Assembly (NCBI RefSeq): GCF_036373705.1
Contig: NC_089851.1
Location: 49,163,470 to 49,227,469, forward strand
Length of the DNA stretch: 64,000 nt
From: Amia ocellicauda
Lineage: Eukaryota > Chordata > Actinopteri > Amiiformes > Amiidae
Direction of reading: 5' to 3'
The translations under genes and the position numbers were made by a program. Position 1 is the stretch's first letter; every line of letters begins with the position of its first letter. Below, piece by piece: positions 46,145 through 57,780 of the stretch. The notes beneath the pieces were generated by a model, which saw only the letters and a list, made by a program, of their open reading frames with translations, ran no database searches and had not been told where the DNA came from.

Positions 46145-46957
46145 CAACTGCACACAGAGGGAAGATGAGTGAGGAGGAGGAGGTGGAACTGAGGGGAGGC
46201 ACTGTAGGAGGAATTTGGATGAGAAACCTCTGTGTTCCTTTTCAACAGGATAAAGTCATCCTAAAGTGTAAACTGGGAACATGAAAGAAAAAACTTTGCA
46301 ATCGCTTCAGTAGGGGTGGGTGGGGGGGTCGGTGTGTGCATCTTGTCGTTTTCTTTTGTTCTTGTCTGAGATCACATGTTTGTAGCCACTTTGTTGTCAT
46401 CGTAGCCATTGTATCCATTCCTGCTTTGGTATAGCATGCAGTGGAATACCGTTGGGGGTTAAAGCTATCAATGGGTGTTTTTTTTTCATGTTTCCTATTC
46501 GCTGCCAAACCTGAGGCTCAGAGGTGAAGTTCCTGTGTGCTGACTGATTGGCAAAGGTCCATGTTTCACTTCCTGACATCTCACTCCTTGTAAGAAATGA
46601 GCAGCCTTTTTACTAGGACATTTCAAGATGACAATCAAACATGCCACAACTGGGAGCTCTCTGTCCAGCTTTGTCTGCATTTATATGTGATTGTATTTGA
46701 ACTAAGTCAACTTCCATCTGCAGCACCAAACAGTGCAAGACTTTTCACATGATAAATGGGTCAGACCTTTTGCAGACCGTCCTCATTTATTTATTAACTA
46801 CTGAAGCATAGTTCATATTTTAACCTGGGCCCAAGAGCCACCAGACCCAGCTAGTCTCAAGCAGTAGATATGCTTATGTTAAAAAAAAAAAGTAAGATCA
46901 CATTTTTCTTCCCACTATCATCCCCATGGTATATTTGCACTTTGCAGTTTCAGGACT

Positions 46958-46959
<2 letters not shown>

Positions 46960-47010
<51 letters not shown>
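46960..47010 (+). repeat. (TAA)n microsatellite
   Basis: About 16 units. Confidence 0.95.
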
Positions 47011-47011
<1 letters not shown>

Positions 47012-47085
47012 CAAATACAAAATGTTACTAAAACCTATGCACTTTAGAAAACCTAAACAAACATTCAGAACTGCAGGATAACTAG

Positions 47086-47140
<55 letters not shown>
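47086..47140. repeat. (TA)n microsatellite
   Basis: About 27 units. Confidence 0.95.
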
Positions 47141-47143
<3 letters not shown>

Positions 47144-49400
47144 GGTATATTCACTATATATATGTACTTTTTTGTTTAGATTGTGATTTGAAGTTAAAAT
47201 TCATACAATATGTTTACAAAAGCCACTTGCTGGCACCTAAACACAATATTTGCTACAGTTTTTTCTGTGGAGACAAGATCAGTTTACCATCAGTAATGTA
47301 AATTAATCTCTTGTTTAAAGCTTAATACTCAGAATAGCGATGTTTAAGGGAGATGCACCGAAAGGTGTTTAACTGTGATGCAGATGCACACACTGGATGA
47401 GTTAGTTATGAAAACTCACACACTGTAGAAAAAAGTTGACATGGGTCAAAGCTCAGCAAAATACAATGTACGGGTTGATCATAATGCAAAGGAAATTAAT
47501 TTGTAATGATTGTAGTAAACGCTGTGTATGTGACAATTGTTAATCTTTTAAGAGCTCCCAGATCTCCTTTGTTGCCAGAGAAGTGTTTAAACAAGCTACA
47601 TGTAGCTGTGTAATGAATTTTTCCCTTTTTCTGCAGAAAAGTCAAAGGGTTTGTATGAAATGCAGAATAATCCACTTCTGTTTATTTGAGCCAGTTTTTT
47701 AAACCACTAGTAACTCATAATGCACAGAGGTACCTACTCTGTTAGTACTGTTAAAACTAAAATAAAATCAAACTAACAAACAAACCTGTTAACTAGCTTG
47801 TCATACCTAGATAAAGGAAATATAGTTTCTGGGCATGATTTCATCTTCCACTTCCTGTTATTGAACCCAGAGAGGAAAGAGGATTTATGGATTTAAAAAT
47901 ACCCCAGAAACAGTCTTGGTTGTCTGGTTCAAAACCAAATGCAGAAATTAAGAAGAGTTCCCTTTTTTAAATGAAGTAGCTGAGGTCATAATCAGTAGTT
48001 TATTTAACATACCAGACAGCCTTGCAAAAGTAAGGTCTCATTTTGCTGTTTATTTCTCATTTAAAGGATCAGTAAATAGTTTATTTGAAGCCTGTTACAA
48101 GGTTTTTCTACAATATGTACCACAGAAAACTGGATCTTTTACTTTCTAGAGTTTATGACCACCATAACCACTGATACACAGCTCTTCAGTTTTACACCTT
48201 CAAAGGACAGAGAGAGCGTAGAATTGCTTGTATTCAATCAGGTTAGTGGCACATGTCCCATTGTACAGACGTTGTTTAAATATAAACAGTTCTTGCTGTA
48301 GCAGCATATGAAATATATTGTGACTAGATTCAGTTTCTTCTGTTTTTATTAGTGTGTGTGTGTGGGGGGGGGTTGTTTGTATTGACCCATTGCCGGGCAT
48401 GTACTGAAATGAGATGAAGGAAAAATCTAAATTAGGAATACAGTTTCCAGCACAGGATAACTTGGCAAAAAAGACAAACAAAATTAAAATGTATTTCATG
48501 CTATAGGAATTTTCTTGTGGCACAGTTGCTGCAGAATAGACAAATGTTTGGATGCTTCCTAAATGACAAGAGCAGGGAATCAAGTATGTAATTGGTCAAT
48601 TAACTGTTGAAAGAAGAAAAGATGTTCTATAAAAAGGAAATTAATATTTTACTCATCTGTTTCCCTAGTGAAGGCTGTGACCCCCTGCTTCCAGCTAAAC
48701 ACAATCAGTCACTTTTTATTTAATATAAATCTCAGAGCACTTTAGATATGATCTTTCTTTTTTTTAAACCTAATTTTATATTGTTTTGTTTAGGTTTGGT
48801 TCTACATGTTTGGGGAGTGAAGGAGCAGAGAATGACTATAGTGCCCAGTGAAAACCATTTGTGTCTTGCAAATCTGGGACCCGTTACAAGCAGTACTTTA
48901 CAGGAAATGCATTTTGCGCAGTGCTTTTATTGTATTCTTGTGAGGTGTCAACAATATAAAAAATGTAAGGCAAAATGTCATTATTCTTCAACACATCGGG
49001 AAAGTCACTGAATTGCAGTGGAACATTTTTGTCTGGAACGCTGTTCTGTGTTTTTCTTAACTGTGTTGTCCTCCAAGAGCAATCAAACCTCCAATAATAA
49101 CATTGAGGTCTGCATTAGCTCACAATCTGATATCAGAAGATCTCTTTCTGTATTGGTGTTGTTTTTTCTCGCTCCACTTGCTATTTATTTAACGTTAATT
49201 TATCCTCTATCCTGCCATTAAGTCCTCTTTTATCAGTAGGTGTTTGCCACACTAAGAAATTTATTGAGTTGTGTCTTGTTGAAAATATCGAAACTTAAGA
49301 AAGTTCAGACTCTTACACTATGGTGTGAGTTACTATTGTTGTTAGTCCTAAGAGAATAATGTAGTTGTATGTAAATGAGCTTATATGTACCATTAAAGAA

Positions 49401-50340
49401 TCAATATTTTTACCGTTGTTTTTTCCTGGGCCTTATTTATATGTTTGCTTTTATGTTTTGCAAGGGAAATGTGACTTTTCTATTTGGGGTATTAAATTCA
49501 TATGGTGGCAATAATAATAAAAATATGTTTTAGTTTGACAAATATGACATGAGCACCATCATGCTTTATAGGATTAATTAGATATTTGAATGATATATTT
49601 ATAAACTTAAATACACAAACCACAAATATCAATGCCAGTGTACATGAATCCTACCACTGTATCAAACCTAAACATTAATGTAAGTGTAGGACTGGGCTTT
49701 CCATTGGTTTAAGGCCCGAATGAAGAATAGACTCAGGTTATGTTTAGGATTGATTTTAGATATCAGTAAAGATAGGAACAGTGTTTTGACTATTTTAGGT
49801 TTTGACTCATTTAGGTTTATTTTTAATTAAGAATTACATTTAGGTTTACAATTAGGATAACATTTTGACTGGGGTCAATGTTGAAATCCCCAGTAAACAC
49901 AGACTCGTGTTAGTGTTCAGGTTATGCTGCTCCTTAGGTAAGTTATATATGATTGAGACTGTAGCTTCAAATGTGGATGTTGGCTAAGATTGGGTTCCTA
50001 CTATTTTTTGCTCTAATAATATAGTGTGTCACCCGGGACCTCGGCTGGGCTGCTACGGGGTGAGAATGAGGGGAGCAGCGTTGTAGGAGAGAGCAGCCAG
50101 ACAATTTTAAATCTCATCTTCATCAGAGAGGAAAAGCAGTTCCACCATTAAGATTGACAGTTCTGTGTCTCTAAACCTAATCGTTGTTATAAACCTGGCT
50201 GAGCTGTTTTGAAGAACCCAAACTATCAGCTGTATTTTAGGAAATCTTCAGAAGTGTGTCTGCATGCTTGTAAACCAGTGAGGGAGCGCTTCTCTTTCTT
50301 AGTCTAACTTATTAATATAATGTGAGGCATCACCCCACCC
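49401..50340. other. Intergenic AT-rich sequence
   Basis: Includes a TTTAGG/AGGTTT-rich degenerate tract at 49680-49930. No gene seen. Confidence 0.6.
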
Positions 50341-50413
50341 TCCTCATTAGAAGAACAGCAGTCCTGAGAGTTCTGAAGAAGGCAAAAGGGTTTTAACACT
50401 GAAACTAAGAACG
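50341..50413 (+). other. Possible untranslated first exon of the TLR gene
   Basis: The sequence ends at a consensus donor (AACG|GTAAGT, GT at 50414). A matching pyrimidine-rich acceptor TTCTTCTTCTTGAACAG ends at 51600, 18 bases before the TLR start codon. The 5' limit shown is arbitrary. Confidence 0.35.
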
Positions 50414-50642
50414 GTAAGTCTTTTCAGTGCTACTTCACCTTTCATTATGCAAACAGCCTGCAAATATGGTGAGTAAATATACGCTCGGGAGATTTAGAGC
50501 AGCATTACATTTCAAGAGGTTGTTAAGCTTGAATTGTAAAAAAGTCACAGTAAAAAAATAAAATGGTCAAAGTATGTGGTCACTATGTAGTTTAAATCGT
50601 GAAAAAAGATAGATACATTAAAATATAAATGTTATGTATGTG

Positions 50643-50648
<6 letters not shown>

Positions 50649-50676
<28 letters not shown>
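50649..50676. repeat. (TA)n microsatellite with (TG)n end
   Basis: About 13 TA units followed by GTGTGTGTC. Confidence 0.9.
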
Positions 50677-50678
<2 letters not shown>

Positions 50679-51617
50679 TGTGTGTCTGTGTTTAAATTAA
50701 ACAAATCTTAAGTAACAATTGCTGCTTAAATAATTTTTTAATGTCTGTGTGAGTTACGTTAATATGAATTAATACATTTCCAATTATTAACTACTAATCT
50801 GTTTAAATACGAAAAGTTATTTCCTATACCTTAGCCATTAAACAAAAATAAAATAATAATAAATAAATAAATGTCACAAAACAAGTTCACATACATTAGA
50901 AGAAGCCTTATTTTAGATTATATTGATTAATTTGTATTTTTATTTTATTTTTTCCCCTTAGGATTATAATTGAATTATTGTCTTTCGGTACATTTTCCTG
51001 ATTAGCACAGTGTGACTTCATTTAAACACAAGTAATTAATAACCCATATTTCACATGTCTTGTACACACTTACTGTTCCTCTTTTAGGCTGTTATATTAA
51101 ACAATGTCTGTTATTCAGCCAACAGAAAAAGAGCATAGTCTTGAATTTCAATCACAATTTAATCAATTTGTTTTTCTCTAGTTATGTATATAGTTAGTTA
51201 GCTAGTTAGTTATATATATATATACAATTACATTTATATAGACCCATTAATATCAGTGCACAAATCAGGAAGATGTTTGTATTCGAAAATTGTCTGCATT
51301 TTGTGGTAAGCATTTTAACTATTATTTATTTATGTGAATTAGTTTGCATGCACAAATATATCAGAAGCCAATCCAGTTGCTCGAATTAATGTTTCAAATA
51401 ATGTTAAACAAATTATACTTATGCAGTATTCCAAAAGTGTTGACTAACATCACATTGTACTAGACTATAGACTATTAAAATCTGAAAGCAGGAACAGGAA
51501 TTGGAACCAATCAGTAGAAGCCTAAGATATACCAGGATTGAAAAGTGAGATCTTCTGAGCTCTGAATCTGCCTCTTGCACTTCTTCTTCTTCTTGAACAG
51601 GTCAAGGGCAACTGAGA

Positions 51618-54425
51618 GTGCACATGTCCCCCACCCCTGGAGTTAAAAAGAAAATGCTGCTTTCTCTCTCTCTACTGGTATTGTTAATGTTTCTTCCCCT
51701 TTGCTGGGGATATGGTCTGGAGAGCTGCTCAATCAACTACAGAGACAAAAGTGTAGTGTGGTGCTTCCACCAGGGCATCAAGAACGTGACCCAAGCCATG
51801 GTGAAGGTCCCACCAAATGCCACCCGTATCAACCTCTCTAGAAACCATATTAATGCCCTTCCCTCCTCTGGGGTGTTTTCCGAGTTTCACCAACTGCAGA
51901 TTCTCACCCTAGACCAGAACCAGGTCTCTTTCCTACACGCCGGTACGTTCAGAGGCCTCAGTGAACTGAAGTTGCTTAACCTCTCCTGCAACTGCCTGTC
52001 AGAGATCCAGTCAGGGACATTCCAGGGCTTGTCCCGCCTGAAGAGTCTGTATATGCACAGGAACTCCCTCTCCGATATCCCCTCTGTGTTTTTCCTGTCC
52101 CTGCCCCGGATTAAGCTCCTTGACCTGTCTAGGAATAAACTAGAAAGTGTAGGCGGCAATTCAGTCTGGAACAGCAGCACTCTGGGTTGGCTGGACCTCT
52201 CCCACAATAACATCTCCCACCTCAATCTTGGCAGCCTTCCTGCCCTTTCTCTTCTCAACCTCTCCCACAACCCTTTGGGGCAGATGGTCCCTCAGACCTT
52301 TGCCTTTAACCTTTATCTCAAGGACCTGGTGCTCCAAGGTGAAATTGTGCAGTTCCTCCTTGGACTGGCAGAGGAACCTCCACCAATCCTGCAGAGCATA
52401 AGCTTCTCCTACTCTGTGTCATTGAAGGACAGCACTGTGTGCCGTCTCCTGCAGGGGCTGACTAAGTTGAAGAGATTGATTGTGGACCTAGGTGGATCTG
52501 GCGGCCTAAAAAATGTCTCAGTTCTAGCAGCCTGTGCAAAATCTAAAATTCTGCAGCTCAACAACGCCTTCCTAGGGTCCCTTGAAAATGTTCCACTGCT
52601 GCTGCCAGCCAATGGACTCATTCGTCTCATCATGAGCAACTGCAACCTACAGAGTATCTCTGCTGACACATGGAAAGGCCTGCAGATACTCGAGGTTTTG
52701 CACTTGGACTCGAACAATGAGCTGGACATTCGGAACGACACTTTCATTGCTCTCCAACAGCTCAGGTCGCTCAAACTGGACAGCAGCGGCATCCGTAAGT
52801 TGCACCGTGACTGGTTTAAGAATCTCGGCAACCTGACAACTTTGTCCATCATAAAGAACAAGCTGACTGAGCTTCCAGGGGGAGTGTTCAGCCCATTGGG
52901 CAATCTGAAAACGCTCATGCTCCGACAGAATGTGCTCAGGGTGATCGGCAAATGGGACTTCTGCAATCTCACTCAGCTCCAAAAGTTAGAGCTGGACTCC
53001 AACGACATCTATCACATTGACTACGGTGCCTTCCAGGGGCTAAAGAACCTCAGGTGGCTGGGGATAAATGGGAATCGACTCAAAACTGTCAACCCGTCCA
53101 TCTTCCAGGGCCTTGGCAGGTTGACTCACTTAGATATGTACAACAACCGGCTACACTTCGGAGAGCAGGACGTCAGCCCATTTGAGGGTCTCTACTCCCT
53201 GGTGTTTCTGGAATTCCGCTACCAAGGTCCTGGTGGAGACGGCCTGGGGACCCTGGGACCGTCTTTCTTCCGGGGAACTGAGAACCTGCATAGCCTGGCC
53301 CTGGGCTACATGTTCATGGTCACCTTCCACCAGGATGCCTTCACCCCGCTCAGCAACCTGAGCCTCCTGTACATTGCCAGCGTCTCGCTGACCAATGTCA
53401 ACCTGGGCCGCCTTTTCCGCAACCTCACCTCACTCAGGAAGCTCACACTGTACAAGACAGATCTGGACTCCCTTCCACAAGATCTGCTTCCTCCAGGCAG
53501 CCCCTTGGAGTATCTGAATGTGCGGAGCAACCACTTCCACGTCTTGGAGGAATCTCTGCTCGGGAGGCTCGTTCATCTTAGTTACCTGGATGTCAGGGAC
53601 AACCCTCTGTCCTGCACCTGTCAGAACGCCTGGTTCAAAAACTGGTCACTGAACAGCCCTGACATGGAGGCGGCATATGTATACAGCCTCCACTGTGACA
53701 ACCTGCCCACCTCACCCTACCTATGGCAGTTTCATGATGGAGACTGTGTCTACAACTCACTGCTCTTCAGCCTCTTCCTGTGTACCTCCCTGGGTGACCT
53801 GCTACTCATGGTGCTGGGCCTGGCCTGGCACATGCAGTGGTCCTACATCCGCTACCTCTTCCTGCTGGTCTGCTCCCGTGTTGGCGGCAGAAGGAAGGTA
53901 GAAGGGGGTGGCTTCCTCTATGATGCCTTCATCTCCTATAGCTCCCACGATGAAACCTGGGTCATGCAGGAGCTGCTGCCCCACTTGGAAGGACCTGGAG
54001 CAGGTGGAAGAGGAGAAGGAGGAGGGGGAGGTTTCTGCCTGTGCCTACACCACCGCAATTTCCGCCCAGGTGTGGCCATCTTGGAGAATATTGAAGCGGC
54101 AGTGTACAGCTCGCGACGAACCCTGTGCGTGGTGAGCAGGGACTTCCTACGAAGCGAGTGGTGCAGTCTGGAGTTCCAGTTGGCCAGCTCCCGATTGCTC
54201 TGGGAACGCAGCGATGTCCTGTTGCTGCTTTTCCTGGAGGACATCCCTGACCACTGCCTGTCCCCCTACACCCGCCTGCGCCGGCTGCTCAGGAGCAACA
54301 CCTACCTGCTGTGGCCCGAGAGGGAGCAGGACAGGGCTGCATTCTGGGTAAGGCTCCGGGATGCGCTGCATGAGGGAGCAGGGCAAGGGGCAGAGGCTGG
54401 GGGGTTTGGGGGATTGATGCGATAG
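51618..54425 (+). CDS. Toll-like receptor, TLR11 family (TLR13/21/22-like)
   Basis: A 935-residue innate-immune receptor encoded by one uninterrupted frame. The signal peptide is MLLSLSLLVLLMFLPLCWG (from Met13; the first ATG adds 12 residues). Residues about 50-660 form leucine-rich repeats (DLSHNNISHLNLGSL-type units) with N-glycosylation sites. The LRRCT has NPLSCTCQNAWF near 664. A membrane segment lies near 712-735. The TIR domain spans about 765-915 with box 1 YDAFISYS, box 2 HHRNFRPG and box 3 AFW. The TIR signals through MyD88-type adaptors. The LEDIP and RRTLCVVSRDFLRSEWCSLE blocks resemble fish TLR21/22/13, which sense nucleic acids; the exact orthology is not settled. Oddities: a Gly-rich insertion in the TIR, and Asn for the usual Asp in box 2. 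AATAAA signals at about 54641 and 54654. Confidence 0.93.
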   Translation: MHMSPTPGVKKKMLLSLSLLVLLMFLPLCWGYGLESCSINYRDKSVVWCFHQGIKNVTQAMVKVPPNATRINLSRNHINALPSSGVFSEFHQLQILTLDQNQVSFLHAGTFRGLSELKLLNLSCNCLSEIQSGTFQGLSRLKSLYMHRNSLSDIPSVFFLSLPRIKLLDLSRNKLESVGGNSVWNSSTLGWLDLSHNNISHLNLGSLPALSLLNLSHNPLGQMVPQTFAFNLYLKDLVLQGEIVQFLLGLAEEPPPILQSISFSYSVSLKDSTVCRLLQGLTKLKRLIVDLGGSGGLKNVSVLAACAKSKILQLNNAFLGSLENVPLLLPANGLIRLIMSNCNLQSISADTWKGLQILEVLHLDSNNELDIRNDTFIALQQLRSLKLDSSGIRKLHRDWFKNLGNLTTLSIIKNKLTELPGGVFSPLGNLKTLMLRQNVLRVIGKWDFCNLTQLQKLELDSNDIYHIDYGAFQGLKNLRWLGINGNRLKTVNPSIFQGLGRLTHLDMYNNRLHFGEQDVSPFEGLYSLVFLEFRYQGPGGDGLGTLGPSFFRGTENLHSLALGYMFMVTFHQDAFTPLSNLSLLYIASVSLTNVNLGRLFRNLTSLRKLTLYKTDLDSLPQDLLPPGSPLEYLNVRSNHFHVLEESLLGRLVHLSYLDVRDNPLSCTCQNAWFKNWSLNSPDMEAAYVYSLHCDNLPTSPYLWQFHDGDCVYNSLLFSLFLCTSLGDLLLMVLGLAWHMQWSYIRYLFLLVCSRVGGRRKVEGGGFLYDAFISYSSHDETWVMQELLPHLEGPGAGGRGEGGGGGFCLCLHHRNFRPGVAILENIEAAVYSSRRTLCVVSRDFLRSEWCSLEFQLASSRLLWERSDVLLLLFLEDIPDHCLSPYTRLRRLLRSNTYLLWPEREQDRAAFWVRLRDALHEGAGQGAEAGGFGGLMR

Positions 54426-54572
54426 GATGAGTCAAGGAGGACAAGCAGGACACAAAACACTGCTAGCATGATGCATGGTGCTTAGCATCTGAAAAGGGTG
54501 CTAATCGACAGGACCATGGTTTCTATTCAAAAGCCGAGGGTGTATGTGAGTTCTTAAGTGCTAAATTAGTCA

Positions 54573-54793
54573 TGATAGTACAGGTACGGTGGTTATGGCT
54601 GGTAACAATTTGAAATAGTTTTGTTTTATGTTTCAAAACTAAAATAAACACAAATAAACACAACCAAAGATAAAGGTTAAATTGTTTTGAAAAGGAATTG
54701 CTAAGAAGGAAGGATAAAAAGGAATTGTTAAATTATTTACCAAAACAGTATTTACCACTACTTTCATGACTTTTCATCAGCATGTAAACACAG
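54573..54793. mobile_element. TGTTTACA-type MITE, copy B
   Basis: GTGGTTATGGCTGGTAACAA at the left and TCATCAGCATGTAAACACAG at the right, sharing its core with copies A and C. It overlaps the TLR 3' UTR and may supply its AATAAA signals. Confidence 0.5.
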
Positions 54794-54900
54794 TCATTGT
54801 TCAACAGTTTACAGAAATATTTTGAACATTTTGAATATCTGAACAGGCATGTGCTGCTGTCATGTTCCTTCAACTTTACTTTCTTTAGATTTTTTATAAT

Positions 54901-54910
54901 AGTAGTAGTA

Positions 54911-54972
<62 letters not shown>

Positions 54973-54999
54973 AAGAAGAAGAAGAAGAAGAAGAAGAAG
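54901..54999 (+). repeat. Compound (TAG)n(TAA)n(GAA)n microsatellite
   Basis: About 12 TAA units then about 19 AAG units. The polyarginine and polyleucine frames over it are artefacts. Confidence 0.95.
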
Positions 55000-55884
55000 A
55001 CTGTAACAGTCATACCATTCAGGCTTATATATCATTAATATTTTTCATAGATGAGTAGACGGGGATAATAATTATTTTAGGTTTGGGTTTCTTTGTTTTT
55101 CCACTATTACTTATCTTTGTGTTTAACACACTCCATCGATAGTCCCTTTGAACAACTCCGGGTTATTAAGGGAATGGCAGGTCTAATTGCCATATTGACC
55201 CAGGTGTATAAATATGGCTTCTGAGTCAAATAAACAAGAAAGCTATCTGGTTGGAGAGTGTGAGCTTAGAGAGGTGAATAGCTATTGTGGTAAGACATAT
55301 CAGTTTACTTTAAACATCAGAACTAATAAATTTGCTGAGATTGGTTGGGAGCGTTAGATTACTGATCAAGGTTTTGTTCATATTGGATAGATTTGTCTGC
55401 TCTATATGAGTGATTTGGCTAAAGTAACCCCTCATGCACCCAGACAAGTGGATCCTTTGTTGGTGTTTGGGGGGCAATTTTAAAATGCTTTTTTTTTTAC
55501 ATGTACTACAAATAATGACCTTGTTTCTTACTTCATGTCATTTATACAAGTGTAATATTGTTCCTTCTGAAATCTTAATTGGTCTTACTGGCTAGTTTGG
55601 GTTTTCATTTATTGCTGAACCTTATTTAAATAACTTGTTAATCAGAGGCTGGGGATATTGTTGATTTTAGGGTTGTGATGGTTTTCAATTTTGTTAACAT
55701 GGTTTGATACTTTTGTTCATGGAGTGTATTTTATATTTTAGGTATTTTGTGATTATTCAACAATTATCTTTTAAGGGTGTTTAATGGTTAATGGGATAGG
55801 TGGGAACAAGAAATCCTTAAAATGTTATGTATGCTCTGATGCAATTTAATAATTTAATAGTAAGGTTGTTGCAGTGTAGCGTGT
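55000..55884. other. Intergenic AT-rich sequence
   Basis: No gene recognised. The 55180-55330 part (TATAAATATGG at 55207, then a GGTAAGAC donor-like site) may be an old LTR fragment, but I cannot support it further. Confidence 0.4.
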
Positions 55885-56700
55885 GTCACAGCCACAGATC
55901 GGCACTCGTTTCCCAGTCCAGGCACTTCCAATTTTCCCCAGTAGATGTCACCATCAACCTTCCTTACCAGTCACTTCTATGGCAAGCCAAATTATCATTT
56001 AAAGATATCTTCAAATAATTCCAGATATCTGCAAATAGTTTAGAGAGATCTGCAAATGACTTCATGTTTATTTGGAGATATCCCTAAATCATTTTGAGAT
56101 ATCTTCAAATGACTTCCTGTATGTAGCCCAAGATCATCGCTTCCTGTTAACTATGTAACTGAATGAGGAAACAGGAAGTGATAATCACAGCCAATATACA
56201 GGAAGTTGTTTGCAGATATCTCTAAATGATTTGCAGATATCTTCAAATCATTTACAGATCTTTATAAAGCACCTTATTTAGATATATTCAAATGATTTAG
56301 AGATCTCAAAATATTTGAAGATATCTTTAAATGCATTTAGATCTCTAAATGATAATTTGGCTTGCCATACACTTCTCCCAGGTCCATTCAATCAACATTC
56401 CTGAACACCATGTGCACTTGCTTGCTTCCCTCTAGTCACCATATAAACCCCTCACAGTCAAGCTTCGTCAGTGTTAGCTACATCTCCGAGCAGTCTCCCT
56501 GTGCCTTGTTATAGCCTTGTTTCATCGACCTCCTGATTACGACCTTCCCCTGTTTGCTTGACTCGTGCCCGTGACCACAACCACGTCTTTGCCTTACCAC
56601 TAATAGCTCTGTCCTGCCGATATCCGACACCCGGCTGTCTTGACCATCCCACCAGCACCACAACTGGGTTCCGCTGTTCTCATGCCCATGGTACGTAACA
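55885..56700 (+). mobile_element. Gypsy-like LTR split by a MITE
   Basis: Begins TGTCACAGCC and ends ACGTAACA. It has an ATATAAACCCCTCACAG box near 56442 and a TTGACC/TTGCCTT-rich tail like the LTR at 21388-21787. Three bases after the end comes TGGTGGGACCAGATTCG, which has the form of a primer-binding site. A MITE (55979-56369) splits it; without the MITE the LTR is about 425 bp. No gag/pol frame follows. Confidence 0.5.
55979..56369. mobile_element. AGATATCT-repeat MITE, copy 2 (391 bp)
   Basis: Ends ATGGCAAGCCAAATTATCAT at the left and the complement (GATAATTTGGCTTGCCAT) at the right, flanked by CACTTCT direct repeats (55972-55978 and 56370-56376 or one base longer). The whole body consists of GATATCT...AAAT(C/G)ATTT units on both arms. 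Same family as 44397-45396. Confidence 0.85.
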
Positions 56701-57182
56701 GCATGGTGGGACCAGATTCGAATTTGAGTTCCTCCCCTCCGTGACCCAGAAATCCCCAAAGTGTTACAATATGTATGGATGGTTCAGGTAGATTTCTCTG
56801 AGGTAAATTTAAGGACTCCTGGCAATGCCAATCATTCTTCAGTTGTAACACCTCCAAGTCTACTGAACCATTTTCATATGTGTGAATAATGTGTATATTT
56901 ATATTGGAATGGGTAACAATCTAATTTAGTGCTTGCAAATATCACACTTTATAAACCAATGTTCACACTTTATAAAATGTAAAAACTGTGCCCATACATC
57001 TAAATTTGTTATGGGATTCTCATTTTATGGTGTCTCGTATAGCAATATCCGATTCCTACAGGGGTCTTATTTAGTTGCTTCCACTTGTCTTTCTGAGGAG
57101 TCTTGGTGATGTCATTCTGAAGAGGCACTTAGAAGCTCTATTAGCAAGAGAGCGAGCACTGAATTTCTGGATTCTCCTGTAG

Positions 57183-57780
57183 GTGAGCTCCCACAACTCG
57201 CTACTAGAAAGTTCAGAAAACCCAAGAGCTCAGCCCAGAGAAAAGCCCCCTTCATCAACTGGTCCTGAAGCTCACTGCCCTGACCCCCTTAACACTACTG
57301 ACCAGGTTCAGACCAGCACTACTCTCCAGCCACAAATCAGTTTACCAAATTATAAACCAAACCTACAATTATCGGGATCAATAGCATCAAGAAACTAATT
57401 GTCAAAACAAACTGGATTGCTATCAGGTGCTAAACACAGAATTATTTCACTGTCAAGATGCAAAGGACAGACAGATCCTGACCCAGTACAGCCGGCTCGT
57501 GACCACAGTCTGGCCATCGAAATAGGCCGACCTGGCTGCCCAGAGAGCACAGGTGCTGTGAGGATCTCTACCAATACAATTGTAAAAACTTGTATTTGAT
57601 TTTCTTAATTTAGTTTTTCTATGGTTCTAGTCATGTATTATACTTATACGTGTAACTTATTTTCTTATTTCCCCTGCTACATTATTATCATTGTTACTTC
57701 TATTGATCATTTGTATCTCCTTTTGTAAATGCTTGTGCAACACTTTATGGCATGCCAATAAAACACATTGAAGTGAGAGT
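57183..57780 (+). mobile_element. LINE 3'-end fragment (L1/Tx1-like)
   Basis: The frame 57399-57599 contains DHSLAIEIGRPGCPE, resembling the conserved (D)HSLAIETGR stretch near the C-terminus of fish non-LTR retrotransposons. It is followed by an untranslated tail ending CATGCCAATAAAACACATTGA. Stops and shifts show it is dead. Confidence 0.5.

Larger units (their letters stand above)
46145..49400 (+). other. RETREG1 3' UTR and downstream sequence
   Basis: No open frame of interest. It contains (TAA)n, (AT)n and T/G-rich stretches. Possible polyadenylation signals are AATAAA near 47004 and 47760 and ATTAAA near 49393. Which is used cannot be told. Confidence 0.5.

Noticed and set aside
45658..46172. 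Alternative frames in RETREG1 exon 9
   Set aside because: GC-rich shadows; the true frame carries the conserved LIR and C-terminus.
52409..52982. Two minus-strand frames of 187 and 111 codons inside the TLR
   Set aside because: Antisense shadows of leucine-rich coding sequence.
54733..55035. Polyleucine and polyarginine frames
   Set aside because: Translation of the compound TAA/GAA microsatellite.
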